DNA of 64,000 nt from Bacteroides thetaiotaomicron VPI-5482. GTDB lineage: Bacteria > Bacteroidota > Bacteroidia > Bacteroidales > Bacteroidaceae. The notes beneath the pieces were generated by a model. That model saw nothing but the letters and a program-made list of their open reading frames with translations. It ran no database searches and was not told the DNA's origin. The translations under genes and the position numbers were made by a program. The stretch is taken from positions 4,712,001 to 4,776,000 of the forward strand of contig NC_004663.1 in NCBI RefSeq assembly GCF_000011065.1, in the 5' to 3' direction. Each line of letters begins with the position of its first letter. Within the stretch, counting starts at the first letter, position 1. Below are positions 44,866-53,685 of this stretch, in pieces.

Positions 44866-45726
44866 TTAAGAGTGATAAGAGGTGCGATATTCTTGGGGAG
44901 TAATACCTGTGATTTTTTTGAATAACCTGTTGAAGTATGAATAATCTTCAAAAGCAAGATTTAATGCAACATTTTTGATTGACATATCATCGGTTATTAG
45001 TATGAGTTGAGCTTTTTCTATTTTCTTACGGTTAATGTATTTTAAGGGGGTATCTCCTGTCTCTTTTTTGAATAGACGAATAAAATGGTCTTTTGATAAA
45101 CAGGAATTCTCAGCGAGTACTCTTAAATCAATAGTTTCATTTATATGTTTACGGATATAGTGAATGGCTTCTTCTATCCGATTGTCTTTTAATTCCATTT
45201 TTACTTGAGCTCTTTTTAGGAAACGTGCTAGCAATTGATATACAATACCTCTTGATTCTATCTTATCAGACAAGGTCCGTTGTTTGTTTTTTAGCAGATT
45301 CTGCATAAGGGTGTAATTGTTATCGTAAGAAGTCGGGTCTGATTTCTGTAAGGTCATATGTGGATTTATAGTGCAGAGCCGCTGAAATAATGCCAAATCT
45401 ATTTCGACAGCGGGGATTTCTATTGGAAAATCCCAATTGTCCAGTAAGTTGCTGTCTGACTGGTGTTCTTCATATATATGCAGATAATAGTGGGAAAAAT
45501 AAGAGTTGCAGATATAGCTATGTTTGGTAAAAGCTGGAATAAAATACATGTGGTTAGCTTTTAGAATCTGAGTTTTACCCGATATTAAGACTTGTGCAGT
45601 ACCTTCTGTCACATAATATAAACGTGTAAAAGGGCTATTGACATTTTTCCAGTTCCAATCGGCATTATGAATAGCCAAACCTATGTTCAAAACAAGCGGG
45701 TGCAATTTATCAACAAATGAAGCCAT
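44866..45726 (-). CDS. AraC-family transcription regulator (cupin sensor)
   Basis: A 286-aa soluble regulator. Residues ~10-150 are a cupin-like ligand domain (RLYYVTEGTAQVLISGK, ANHMYFIPAFTKHSY). The C-terminal ~100 residues are the double helix-turn-helix AraC domain, with IDLRVLAENSCLSKDHFIRLFKKETGDTPLKYINRKKIEKA and then IKNVALNLAFEDYSYFNRLFKKITGITPQEYR. It probably senses a monosaccharide or small oligosaccharide in the cytosol. It is divergent from the TIG/NHL-susCD operon, and a five-copy 21-bp repeat lies between them. AraC proteins commonly bind 21-bp-spaced direct half-sites, so it is a strong candidate to bind this operator family, in competition with the hybrid regulator at 61945. 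Confidence 0.9.
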   Translation of the reverse strand: MASFVDKLHPLVLNIGLAIHNADWNWKNVNSPFTRLYYVTEGTAQVLISGKTQILKANHMYFIPAFTKHSYICNSYFSHYYLHIYEEHQSDSNLLDNWDFPIEIPAVEIDLALFQRLCTINPHMTLQKSDPTSYDNNYTLMQNLLKNKQRTLSDKIESRGIVYQLLARFLKRAQVKMELKDNRIEEAIHYIRKHINETIDLRVLAENSCLSKDHFIRLFKKETGDTPLKYINRKKIEKAQLILITDDMSIKNVALNLAFEDYSYFNRLFKKITGITPQEYRTSYHS

Positions 45727-45790
45727 AGCATATAGGGTTTATTAATGTGAAGATAAAGATATATAAAAAATAAATATAACTCTTTTGATG

Positions 45791-45889
45791 TCGATAATTT
45801 TAAATAATATATCGATATTGTTTTATAATAAATCCTGCTATAGTCGTTCATGTCGATATTGTATTACTCTAAATCGTATTAGTCCTACA
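45791..45889 (+). promoter_or_regulatory. Operator C: 21-bp direct-repeat array upstream of the susCD operon
   Basis: Half-sites start at 45791, 45812, 45833, 45853 and 45874 (spacing 21, 21, 20, 21 bp). The best copies read TCGATATTGTTTTA and TCGATATTGTATTA. The last two form the conserved 39-bp block 45851-45889 also found upstream of GH43 (37566) and GH29 (42652), and lie 19 nt before TACATTTG. The extra copies upstream may serve higher-affinity or cooperative binding, or the divergent araC gene. Confidence 0.82.
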
Positions 45890-45908
45890 ATGTGGACTGC
45901 CGAGTTGT

Positions 45909-45916
45909 TACATTTG
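45909..45916 (+). promoter_or_regulatory. -7 box of the TIG/NHL-susCD operon
   Basis: TACATTTG, a perfect TAnnTTTG, 27 nt before ATG 45943. It shows that the in-frame ATG at 45892 lies upstream of the transcript start. Confidence 0.65.
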
Positions 45917-45942
45917 CGGTATATAATCTAATAGGAATATTT

Positions 45943-47348
45943 ATGAAAAGTATGAGAAAAAACACATGGCTTCCTCTTATTGGACTCCGAACTTTTCTTT
46001 TTGTGACCACAGCGTTTACAATTGTTTCATGCAGCGATGACAAAGGAGAAGACGGGTATAACCCTAATCTTCCGGTCAGAATTAGCGAATTGTCTCCCCA
46101 GGAAGGCGGATACTTTGATAAAGTAATCCTCCAGGGTGAAAACTTTGGCAACAACCCTAAAAAGGTACGTGTATTCTTTAATAAAAAAGAAGCGATTGTT
46201 GTAGGAGCATCCGGCGATCGGGTGCTGGTTCATGTCCCGAAACTCCCGGGCGATGATTGTAAGATAGGTATGCTTTTAAACGGTAACACCACCGATACTA
46301 TTTTCGCAGAAAAGCATTTCGCCTATGAAAAGAATTATCAGTTGATATATGTAGCCGGACAGCTCAACTCCAATACAGAAACATTTGTAGAAGGAAGCTT
46401 GGAAACCACAACATTTGCCAATAGTATGCAGCATCTAGCGTGCGATCCCAGTGGCGTCATATATATGAACCATAAAAATCAGGTCAAAGTGGCAGTCTTA
46501 TTTACATTAATGAACCTGAGAACTACTCTAAGTTTTTGGATTATGGAGCATCTACTGAAAACGGAGGCTCGCCTAGCACTCCGTATTATGATGACAAAAC
46601 AGAGAAGGTTTACTTCTGTGCGCACCATGCTCCATTTTTTTGGGAAGTTGATCCTAAGGATTCATGGTCTTTTGTGAAAAGGAAGTTGATTGCCCCCGAC
46701 GCCAGTTACCAGGCAAAAGGATATCGTCCCGTACCAAGCGGTCAGAAGTTGGAGTATATGTGTTCCTATGCTCGTGCAACAGATGCTAATGGCGAAAGTT
46801 TTATCTATTGCCGGACGTGGCAAGGTCAATTCTTCCGTTTCAAACTTGAAGATCGTGTCTACGATTATGTCACCACTTTTGCCAAATCAGATGCATGTCT
46901 GGCTACAGACCCCGACGACCCGACCAAGATTTACTGTGCCTTGAATGAATACAACAAAATAACCTGCATTGATTTGACAAAGAATCCGGAAGACAGCGGC
47001 TTTGAGACAGATGTCTGCGGCATACAGGGACCAGGAGCATATCAAGATGGACACGTTTCTGTGGCAAGATTGAACAATCCTCAACAGATTTTGTCAATGC
47101 ACGACCCTGAAACCGGAGAAAAGGTGATATACATCTGTGATGCCAACAATAACTGTGTACGTATGTACAATATGGAGACAAAATTGATGAGTACCGTAGC
47201 AGGAATAGGCGGGAAATCCGGATATGCTGCCGGAAATCCTACAGTTTCAAGAATGAACAGACCTTATGGTATCTGTATAACTCCCGAAAATGACATTTAC
47301 GTTGCAGATGCAGGCAATAAAGTAATAATGAAACTGGCATTTATGTAA
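45943..47348 (+). pseudogene. TIG/IPT-NHL surface lipoprotein with a -1 frameshift
   Basis: The first frame (from ATG 45943) encodes a lipoprotein signal (FLFVTTAFTIVSCSDDKG), a TIG/IPT domain (PVRISELSPQEGGYFDKVILQGENFG) and the start of an NHL-type propeller (DPSGVIYMNHKNQVKV). Near 46489-46492 the family-like reading moves to another frame, continuing GSLIYINEPENYSKFLDYGA and on to NRPYGICITPENDIYVADAGNKVI at 47348. One added G (GTGGGCAG instead of GTGGCAG) would restore a ~468-residue protein. Such lipoproteins are glycan-binding partners upstream of SusC. This is either a true mutation or a single-base sequence error. Its stop overlaps the SusC start (TAATG). Confidence 0.85.
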
Positions 47349-50300
47349 TGATGAGTAGTAATCGTTTAAAGAAGAAAAAAATGAAAGCTTATATAACAAA
47401 TAGAATATATCTTATGCTGTTTTTCTGCTCCATTACCATAATGGCACAAGCACAGCAAAAGTTTGAGATATCCGGTATAGTCCAAGATGAAACAGGACAG
47501 CCTGTCCCGGGAGTCAGCGTATATGTAAAAGATAAAACAGGCATAGGTACGAACACCGATATGGATGGAAAATTTGTTTTGAAAGTCGATCGTGGAGATA
47601 AAGTGCAGTTCAGTTTTATAGGATATACCAGACACGAGTATCTAGCATTAAAAACTGAAAAAAAACTGGTTATCCAATTAGTACCGGATGTAAGTGCACT
47701 TGATGAAGTGGTAGTAGAAGCTTATGGAAGCAAGACTCGTAAAATAACAACGACAGGTGCTGTCACTTCCGTAGACGTAGCGACATTACAGACTCCTGCC
47801 ACCAGTCTGGCTAATATGCTGGGAGGACGAGTTGCCGGTATTATCTCGACACAAGGCAGTGGCGAACCGGGTAAAAATATCTCAGATTTCTGGATACGCG
47901 GTATCGGAACATTTGGAGCAAACGCATCAGCACTTGTCCTCATTGACGGTCTGGAAGGTAGCCTGAATGATGTAGACCCGGCTGATATTGAAAGTTTCTC
48001 CGTATTAAAAGATGCTTCGGCAACAGCCATGTATGGAGTACGGGGGGCAAATGGCGTAGTACTTGTTACCACCAAAAGAGGAAAACAAGAAAAGTTAAGC
48101 TTTACTGCACGTGCAAATGCTACTATTTCATGGCTAAAGCGCCTACCGGAATATTGCGACGGATATAACTATGCAAAATTGGCGAATGAAGCACTCGTTG
48201 TACGTGGCGATGACCCTAAATATACGAATCAGGAACTGGATATCATTAAATACGGCCTGGATACGGATTTATATCCGGATGTCAATTGGCAGGATGAAGT
48301 TCTCAAAAGGTCTTATTGGCAACAAACCTATTATTTGAGTGCCCGGGGCGGTGGTAGTATAGCACGATACTTTATCAGCTTAAATGGTTCTAACGAGACT
48401 TCTGCTTACCAACAGGATAAATCCAGTAAGTATTTTAAAGGTTTGGCATATAATACCTTCGGGCTACGTGCTAATATTGATATAGATTTAACTAAAACTA
48501 CCAAATTATATTTTGGTGTCAATGCCAATAAGACAATCAGAAACCTGCCGGGTGCCGCAGATACTAATCTGATCTGGTCTGCTTGCAGCAAACTGACTCC
48601 GGTTACCATACCAGTGGTTTACTCTAACGGAATGCTTCCTTCAGCCAATGGAGTGACAGATGAAATGTCCCCTTATGTACTTCTGAACCACACAGGATTG
48701 AAACAAGAAGAAGAATTCACTTCTACTTATACATTAAGTTTAGATCAGGACCTGGGTATGCTGATTAAAGGATTGAAGCTGAATATACAAGGAGCCTATA
48801 CCAACGACAACGCTTTTCATGAAACACGCTACATCATCCCCGAACTGTGGTCATATGATAAGCGTAATGCAACTGGAGAACTCGCAGGAAAACGCCAGAC
48901 CGAACGCATAACGACCCAGTACAGTAAATGGGAAATGCAATACCGCAAATACTTCCTTCAGGCTACCATGAACTGGGCACATGATTTAGGACACGGACAC
49001 ACGCTTACGGCACTGGCGCATTATGAAATGAGTGATCAAAAGCGGTCAACTGATGCCAATGACACGATGTCGGCTATTCCAGTTCGTTATCAAGGACTTT
49101 CCGCTAAAGTCGGCTACAATTATAATGATACATATATAGTCGACGGCAACTTCGGTTATACAGGTTCCGAGAATTTCCAGCCAGGACGCCAGTTCGGATT
49201 CTTTCCATCCATATCTGGTGCATGGGTACCGAGTAGTTATCAATGGACAAAAGATAAAATGCCATGGTTGAACTATTTTAAAATCCGCGCTTCATACGGT
49301 TTAGTTGGTAACGACCGTATCACCGACAAGCGTTTTCCATATCTGACCAGCATAAATGTAAATGGTTCCGCTACCACAAACTGGAAGTATACCAAGGGAG
49401 GTATTTGGGAAAACTCGATCGGGGCAGATAATCTGGAGTGGGAAAAAGCAAAGAAGTTTGACGTCGGTCTGGAAGGTAAATTATTCGATAAATTTGAGTT
49501 TGTAATAGACTTCTTCCGGGATACTCGCGACGGAATTTTCCAAGAACGCAAACAAGTTCCTGATTTTGTAGGACTCGTAAATATGCCATTCGGTAATGTG
49601 GGCAGTATGGTAAGCTGGGGTAGCGACGGCAATATCACCTTCAACCAACGCATCAATAAAGACATGGAATTCACGCTTCGTGCTAATTTCACATACTCTA
49701 CCAATAAGGTGAACTACTATGAGGAAGGAGATACCAAGTATGAATATACATCAGCAACAGGACGCCCTAATGGCTACATGAAAGGTTATATCGCTTTAGG
49801 ACTTTTCAAGGACCAAGAAGAGATCAACAATAGCCCGAAACAAGATTTCGGAAGTTACCTGCCGGGAGATATCAAATATAAGGATGTAAACGGTGACGGT
49901 GTTGTTAACAGTGACGACCAGGTACCAGTCAGCTATCAGGATTACCCGCGTCTGATGTATGGTTTCGGAGGAGAATTTCGATGGAAAAAGCTGACATTGG
50001 GCGTACGTTTCAGTGGAATAGGTAATACAGACTATTACAAAATATGGACATGGGGAAGCAATAATGTGGGATATATTCCTTTCTATGATGGTAAACTGGG
50101 CAATGTACTCACTATTGCAGCCAATCCTGCCAACCGTTGGATTCCGGCCGATTATGACGATCCCAGCATACCAGCCAGTATGAGAGAAAATCCCAATGCC
50201 ATGTTCCCGCGGCTAAGTTACGGTAGCAATCAGAACAATGCGCAGGCATCTACATTCTGGAAAGGCAATCGCAAATATTTACGGCTCGATGAAATCAGCC

Positions 50301-50488
50301 TGAACTATAACTGTAACTGTAATTTATTAAAAAGTATTGGAATAAATTCGATCGATCTCGCTGTAGTAGCAAACGATTTGCACACTTGGGACAGCGTTAA
50401 ATTATTCGATCCGGAACTCGCCACAAGTAATGGACGTGCTTATCCGATTCCGGGCCGCGTTAGTTTCCAGGCAATCGTTCATTTCTAA
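47348..50488 (+). CDS. SusC-like TonB-dependent outer membrane transporter
   Basis: A 1046-aa receptor. After the N-terminal signal (YLMLFFCSITIMAQAQ) comes a carboxypeptidase-D regulatory-like domain (FEISGIVQDETGQPVPGVSVYVK). A TonB-box-like region (ALDEVVVEAYGSK) and the plug follow, with FSVLKDASATAMYGVRGANGVVLVTTKRG. A long beta-barrel ends in the aromatic C-terminus RVSFQAIVHF. It imports oligosaccharides across the outer membrane using TonB energy together with SusD. The ATG at 47348 overlaps the upstream stop (TAATG). An ATG at 47381 preceded by an AAGAA-rich stretch gives a more typical signal peptide and may be the true start. Confidence 0.93.
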   Translation: MMSSNRLKKKKMKAYITNRIYLMLFFCSITIMAQAQQKFEISGIVQDETGQPVPGVSVYVKDKTGIGTNTDMDGKFVLKVDRGDKVQFSFIGYTRHEYLALKTEKKLVIQLVPDVSALDEVVVEAYGSKTRKITTTGAVTSVDVATLQTPATSLANMLGGRVAGIISTQGSGEPGKNISDFWIRGIGTFGANASALVLIDGLEGSLNDVDPADIESFSVLKDASATAMYGVRGANGVVLVTTKRGKQEKLSFTARANATISWLKRLPEYCDGYNYAKLANEALVVRGDDPKYTNQELDIIKYGLDTDLYPDVNWQDEVLKRSYWQQTYYLSARGGGSIARYFISLNGSNETSAYQQDKSSKYFKGLAYNTFGLRANIDIDLTKTTKLYFGVNANKTIRNLPGAADTNLIWSACSKLTPVTIPVVYSNGMLPSANGVTDEMSPYVLLNHTGLKQEEEFTSTYTLSLDQDLGMLIKGLKLNIQGAYTNDNAFHETRYIIPELWSYDKRNATGELAGKRQTERITTQYSKWEMQYRKYFLQATMNWAHDLGHGHTLTALAHYEMSDQKRSTDANDTMSAIPVRYQGLSAKVGYNYNDTYIVDGNFGYTGSENFQPGRQFGFFPSISGAWVPSSYQWTKDKMPWLNYFKIRASYGLVGNDRITDKRFPYLTSINVNGSATTNWKYTKGGIWENSIGADNLEWEKAKKFDVGLEGKLFDKFEFVIDFFRDTRDGIFQERKQVPDFVGLVNMPFGNVGSMVSWGSDGNITFNQRINKDMEFTLRANFTYSTNKVNYYEEGDTKYEYTSATGRPNGYMKGYIALGLFKDQEEINNSPKQDFGSYLPGDIKYKDVNGDGVVNSDDQVPVSYQDYPRLMYGFGGEFRWKKLTLGVRFSGIGNTDYYKIWTWGSNNVGYIPFYDGKLGNVLTIAANPANRWIPADYDDPSIPASMRENPNAMFPRLSYGSNQNNAQASTFWKGNRKYLRLDEISLNYNCNCNLLKSIGINSIDLAVVANDLHTWDSVKLFDPELATSNGRAYPIPGRVSFQAIVHF

Positions 50489-50512
50489 ACATGATCATTA
50501 AATAACAAAATT

Positions 50513-52588
50513 ATGAAAAAGTATATATTACACCGATCAATAAACCTATTCATCGTATTTCTTGGGATACTTACGACCGGAGGATTCACCTCATGCAATT
50601 TTTTAAGAGTCGACGACTATTTTGACGATACAATGAAGTTTGACAGTATCTTTACTAAATACGAGTATCTGGTACAATATATGTGGGGAACATCAGATCA
50701 GTTCCCCGACGAGAGCCGCATCCTTACCGATCCGGTCACTCCCGGTCCGATGGCTACGGATGAAGCTTTCTCAAGTCAGAATCCGGAGCATGGCCTTCGC
50801 GGACTCTCCTACATTCTGGGAACTATTAATGCCGATAACATCGGTAACTATAGCATGAATATATGGTCGTCCATGTATAAAGTGATCCGTAAATGTAACT
50901 ACATACTGGCACGCAAAGGAGAGGCTCACATGAATACAATACAAGATGAGGAAATCACTGGCTACACCCACATGATGCGTGGTTATGCTTATTACAATCT
51001 GATCCAGTCTTATGGTCCGTGCATTATACTCGGTGATGATATCTTACCCAATAATGAATTACCTGAAACTTACAATTATTCCCGTTCGACTTATGACGAA
51101 TGTGTGGATTACTGTTGTAATGAACTGGAACTTGCTGCCAAATATATGCCTATAGACTTAAATCCGACTTTTTTTGGACGTCCTTCACGTGGTGCTGCTT
51201 TTGCGTTGATAGCTCGTCTGCGGTTGCAACAAGCAAGTCCGTTATATAATGGCGGACAGGCCGCACGCACAGCTTTCGGCAACTGGAAGCGGACAGTGGA
51301 CGGAGCCAACTATGTGAATCAGAACTACGATGAAACACGCTGGGCAGTAGCAGCTGCAGCATGTAAACGTGTCATTGAGATGAACAAATACAAATTGCAT
51401 ACTTCTCCCATCGATCCCAGCATGCCTCCCCGAGTATTGCCGGCTTCCGTGACAATCACTGACCCCGATTTTCAGAATATCGACTATTATCGTTCCTATT
51501 CAGAAATGTTCACCGGAGAAACGATAGGCAGTAAAAATCCAGAATTTATCTGGGGTAGACAGTCGGATGCTATGGCAAACATGACACAATGCAGTTTCCC
51601 GACGGAAAAAGCAATGGGGGGATGGAACAACCTCTGCGTTACTCAAAAACTGGTAGACGCTTATTATATGGTGGATGGACGAGATAAAAATGATGCAAGT
51701 AAAGAATATCCATATCATGTAGCAAACGGTACAGTGACCGATGATTACTTTTCCACCAGTGCAGAGGAGTTCTCCGGCTACACTATTCCGATGGGAGTAT
51801 ACGGTATGTATCTGAACCGAGAGAATCGTTTTTATGCTACAATAGGTTACTCCGGACGTTACTGGGCAGCACGTTCCAATACCCAAGAACAATATGGCCC
51901 TTATAGGGCGTGGTATCATCAAATGGTAACTTCAGGACGCGATCTGTTTTCCGGGAAAAATTCCGCCATAACCAATCCTCTGGATTATCCGGCAACAGGA
52001 TATGTGCTGACTAAATGGATCCATGCGGACGACGCATGGATAGGAACCGGAAGTATGCGAACTACCAAATATTTTCCTATCATCCGATATGCGGAAATTT
52101 TATTAGGATATGTAGAAGCAATAAATCACCTGAGTAAAAGCTATACCGTCGAATTACCCGCAATCAATGGTGGAAATAATGCTCCGCAAAGCTATACAGT
52201 CGAACGTATTCCAACTGAAATACAAAAATACTTCAACCCGATACGAAATCGCGTCGGTCTGCCTGGATTATCTGACACAGAAGCCGCATCAGATGAAACA
52301 ACTTTGGACAACATCATCAAGAGAGAATATATGATCGAATTCGCTTGCGAAAACCGCAGATACTTTGATGTACGTCGGTGGGGCATATATGAAGAGACTG
52401 AAAAAACTGGTGTTTATGGAATGCGTTTGGGAGGAGATAAATATACTTATTATCAGAATCCGATTCCTGTGAATCAGGTTAACAACCGAAATCGCGTGAT
52501 AGATAAAAGACTGATTCTATTACCCTTGCCCAAAGCTGAAGTACGTCGTGTAGAAAATCTCGACCAAAACCCGGGCTGGGAGAATTAA
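50513..52588 (+). CDS. SusD-like outer membrane glycan-binding lipoprotein
   Basis: A 691-aa lipoprotein. The signal (LFIVFLGILTTGGFTSC) ends in a lipobox cysteine and is followed by NFLRVDDYFDD. The SusD-type TPR fold is supported by HMMRGYAYYNLIQSYGPCIIL in the N-terminal half and by RYAEILLGYVEAIN and IKREYMIEFACENRRYFDVRRWG near the C-terminus. It caps the SusC barrel and captures the glycan. It starts 24 bp after the susC-like stop and belongs to the same operon. Confidence 0.93.
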   Translation: MKKYILHRSINLFIVFLGILTTGGFTSCNFLRVDDYFDDTMKFDSIFTKYEYLVQYMWGTSDQFPDESRILTDPVTPGPMATDEAFSSQNPEHGLRGLSYILGTINADNIGNYSMNIWSSMYKVIRKCNYILARKGEAHMNTIQDEEITGYTHMMRGYAYYNLIQSYGPCIILGDDILPNNELPETYNYSRSTYDECVDYCCNELELAAKYMPIDLNPTFFGRPSRGAAFALIARLRLQQASPLYNGGQAARTAFGNWKRTVDGANYVNQNYDETRWAVAAAACKRVIEMNKYKLHTSPIDPSMPPRVLPASVTITDPDFQNIDYYRSYSEMFTGETIGSKNPEFIWGRQSDAMANMTQCSFPTEKAMGGWNNLCVTQKLVDAYYMVDGRDKNDASKEYPYHVANGTVTDDYFSTSAEEFSGYTIPMGVYGMYLNRENRFYATIGYSGRYWAARSNTQEQYGPYRAWYHQMVTSGRDLFSGKNSAITNPLDYPATGYVLTKWIHADDAWIGTGSMRTTKYFPIIRYAEILLGYVEAINHLSKSYTVELPAINGGNNAPQSYTVERIPTEIQKYFNPIRNRVGLPGLSDTEAASDETTLDNIIKREYMIEFACENRRYFDVRRWGIYEETEKTGVYGMRLGGDKYTYYQNPIPVNQVNNRNRVIDKRLILLPLPKAEVRRVENLDQNPGWEN

Positions 52589-52619
52589 TAATTTACTTCG
52601 TATTAAAACATAAATAACC

Positions 52620-53579
52620 ATGAAAACAAAATATATTTATATAGCTTTTTTAACAATCTTATGTGGGGGAAGCTTGGTGGCATGCTCCAATGGCGACGAG
52701 TTCTTCAAGGATGAACGCTACAAGAAGATGATCTATGCAATCAGCGACAATGAGCAAATATTTCACGCTGAATTTGAACTGAATAATGAAGAAGATATCA
52801 TAGGCGTGCAGCCTTTCGCAGTAAGCGGCACTAATCCTATAGATCAGGATGTGCATCTGACCATAGAAAAAGATCCGGAGCTGTTGACGGAATATAACTA
52901 TAATACCTACATGGATGAAACAGATAAATATGCCCGTGAGCTGAAGGACGGGGATTATTCACTTTTATCTTCTATCGTTGAAATAAAAGCAGGAGTGAAC
53001 CCCAGCTATGAAGTGGGAAAATTACAAGTGAAAATAAAGACATCGATCATTGAAAAACTATCCGTTGACTCTGCTTACTTTCTTTCGTTCCGCATTAAAG
53101 AGGCAACACCTTACGAAATCAATGAAGAAAAAAGGAATGTATTATTCCGAATTTATAAAAAGAATCAGTATGCATCCCAAAAGACACCCACTTACTATGC
53201 CTCTTCCGGCTTTATGGATGATGTCGTAATGCCGTTCGACTCTAAAATTATCATGCCATTGGCATATAATAAGATACGCACTTACATTGCCGGACAAATT
53301 TACGATGCGAATGATACCAAAGAAACAATCAACAAAAATTCGATGGTAATCACTGTAGATGCCGATAACCAAGTACTGATATCTGCTTTCGATTCTGAGA
53401 ATGGATTAAAAGTTGAAATGTTATCTCCAAGTTCTGATCCCAATGATGGCTCATATGGATATCGGAACTATTATAATCCAGAAGAAAAGCAATTCTACTT
53501 ATATTATCGTTTTGATAATGGTGAAGGCTGGAAGGTTGTGCGTGAAACTTTAAGAGCCGAATCTATCATAAGTAAATAG
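52620..53579 (+). CDS. DUF1735/DUF4361-type surface lipoprotein (SusE/F position)
   Basis: A 319-aa lipoprotein. The signal TKYIYIAFLTILCGGSLVAC ends at a lipobox cysteine. Residues ~30-170 look like the DUF1735 beta-sandwich common after SusD genes (FAVSGTNPIDQDVHLTIEKDPELLTEYN, then KAGVNPSYEVGKLQVKI). The C-terminal half carries a second domain with conserved aromatics (YASSGFMDDVVMPFDSK, YYRFDNGEGWKVVRE). By position it is an auxiliary glycan-binding protein, probably surface-exposed; the ligand is unknown. It is the last gene of the susCD operon. Confidence 0.8.
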   Translation: MKTKYIYIAFLTILCGGSLVACSNGDEFFKDERYKKMIYAISDNEQIFHAEFELNNEEDIIGVQPFAVSGTNPIDQDVHLTIEKDPELLTEYNYNTYMDETDKYARELKDGDYSLLSSIVEIKAGVNPSYEVGKLQVKIKTSIIEKLSVDSAYFLSFRIKEATPYEINEEKRNVLFRIYKKNQYASQKTPTYYASSGFMDDVVMPFDSKIIMPLAYNKIRTYIAGQIYDANDTKETINKNSMVITVDADNQVLISAFDSENGLKVEMLSPSSDPNDGSYGYRNYYNPEEKQFYLYYRFDNGEGWKVVRETLRAESIISK

Positions 53580-53685
53580 TGATTGGCGACTATAGATATT
53601 TTTTCATTATGCGAAAAGAAACAGACGAATATTGCTGTGTTTTAATAAAAATACACTATATTGCGGTATTGTTTAACCTTAAAAT

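Noticed and set aside
45892..45942. Upstream in-frame ATG for the TIG/NHL lipoprotein
   Set aside because: It lies ahead of the TACATTTG -7 box, and the lipoprotein signal begins properly at 45943.
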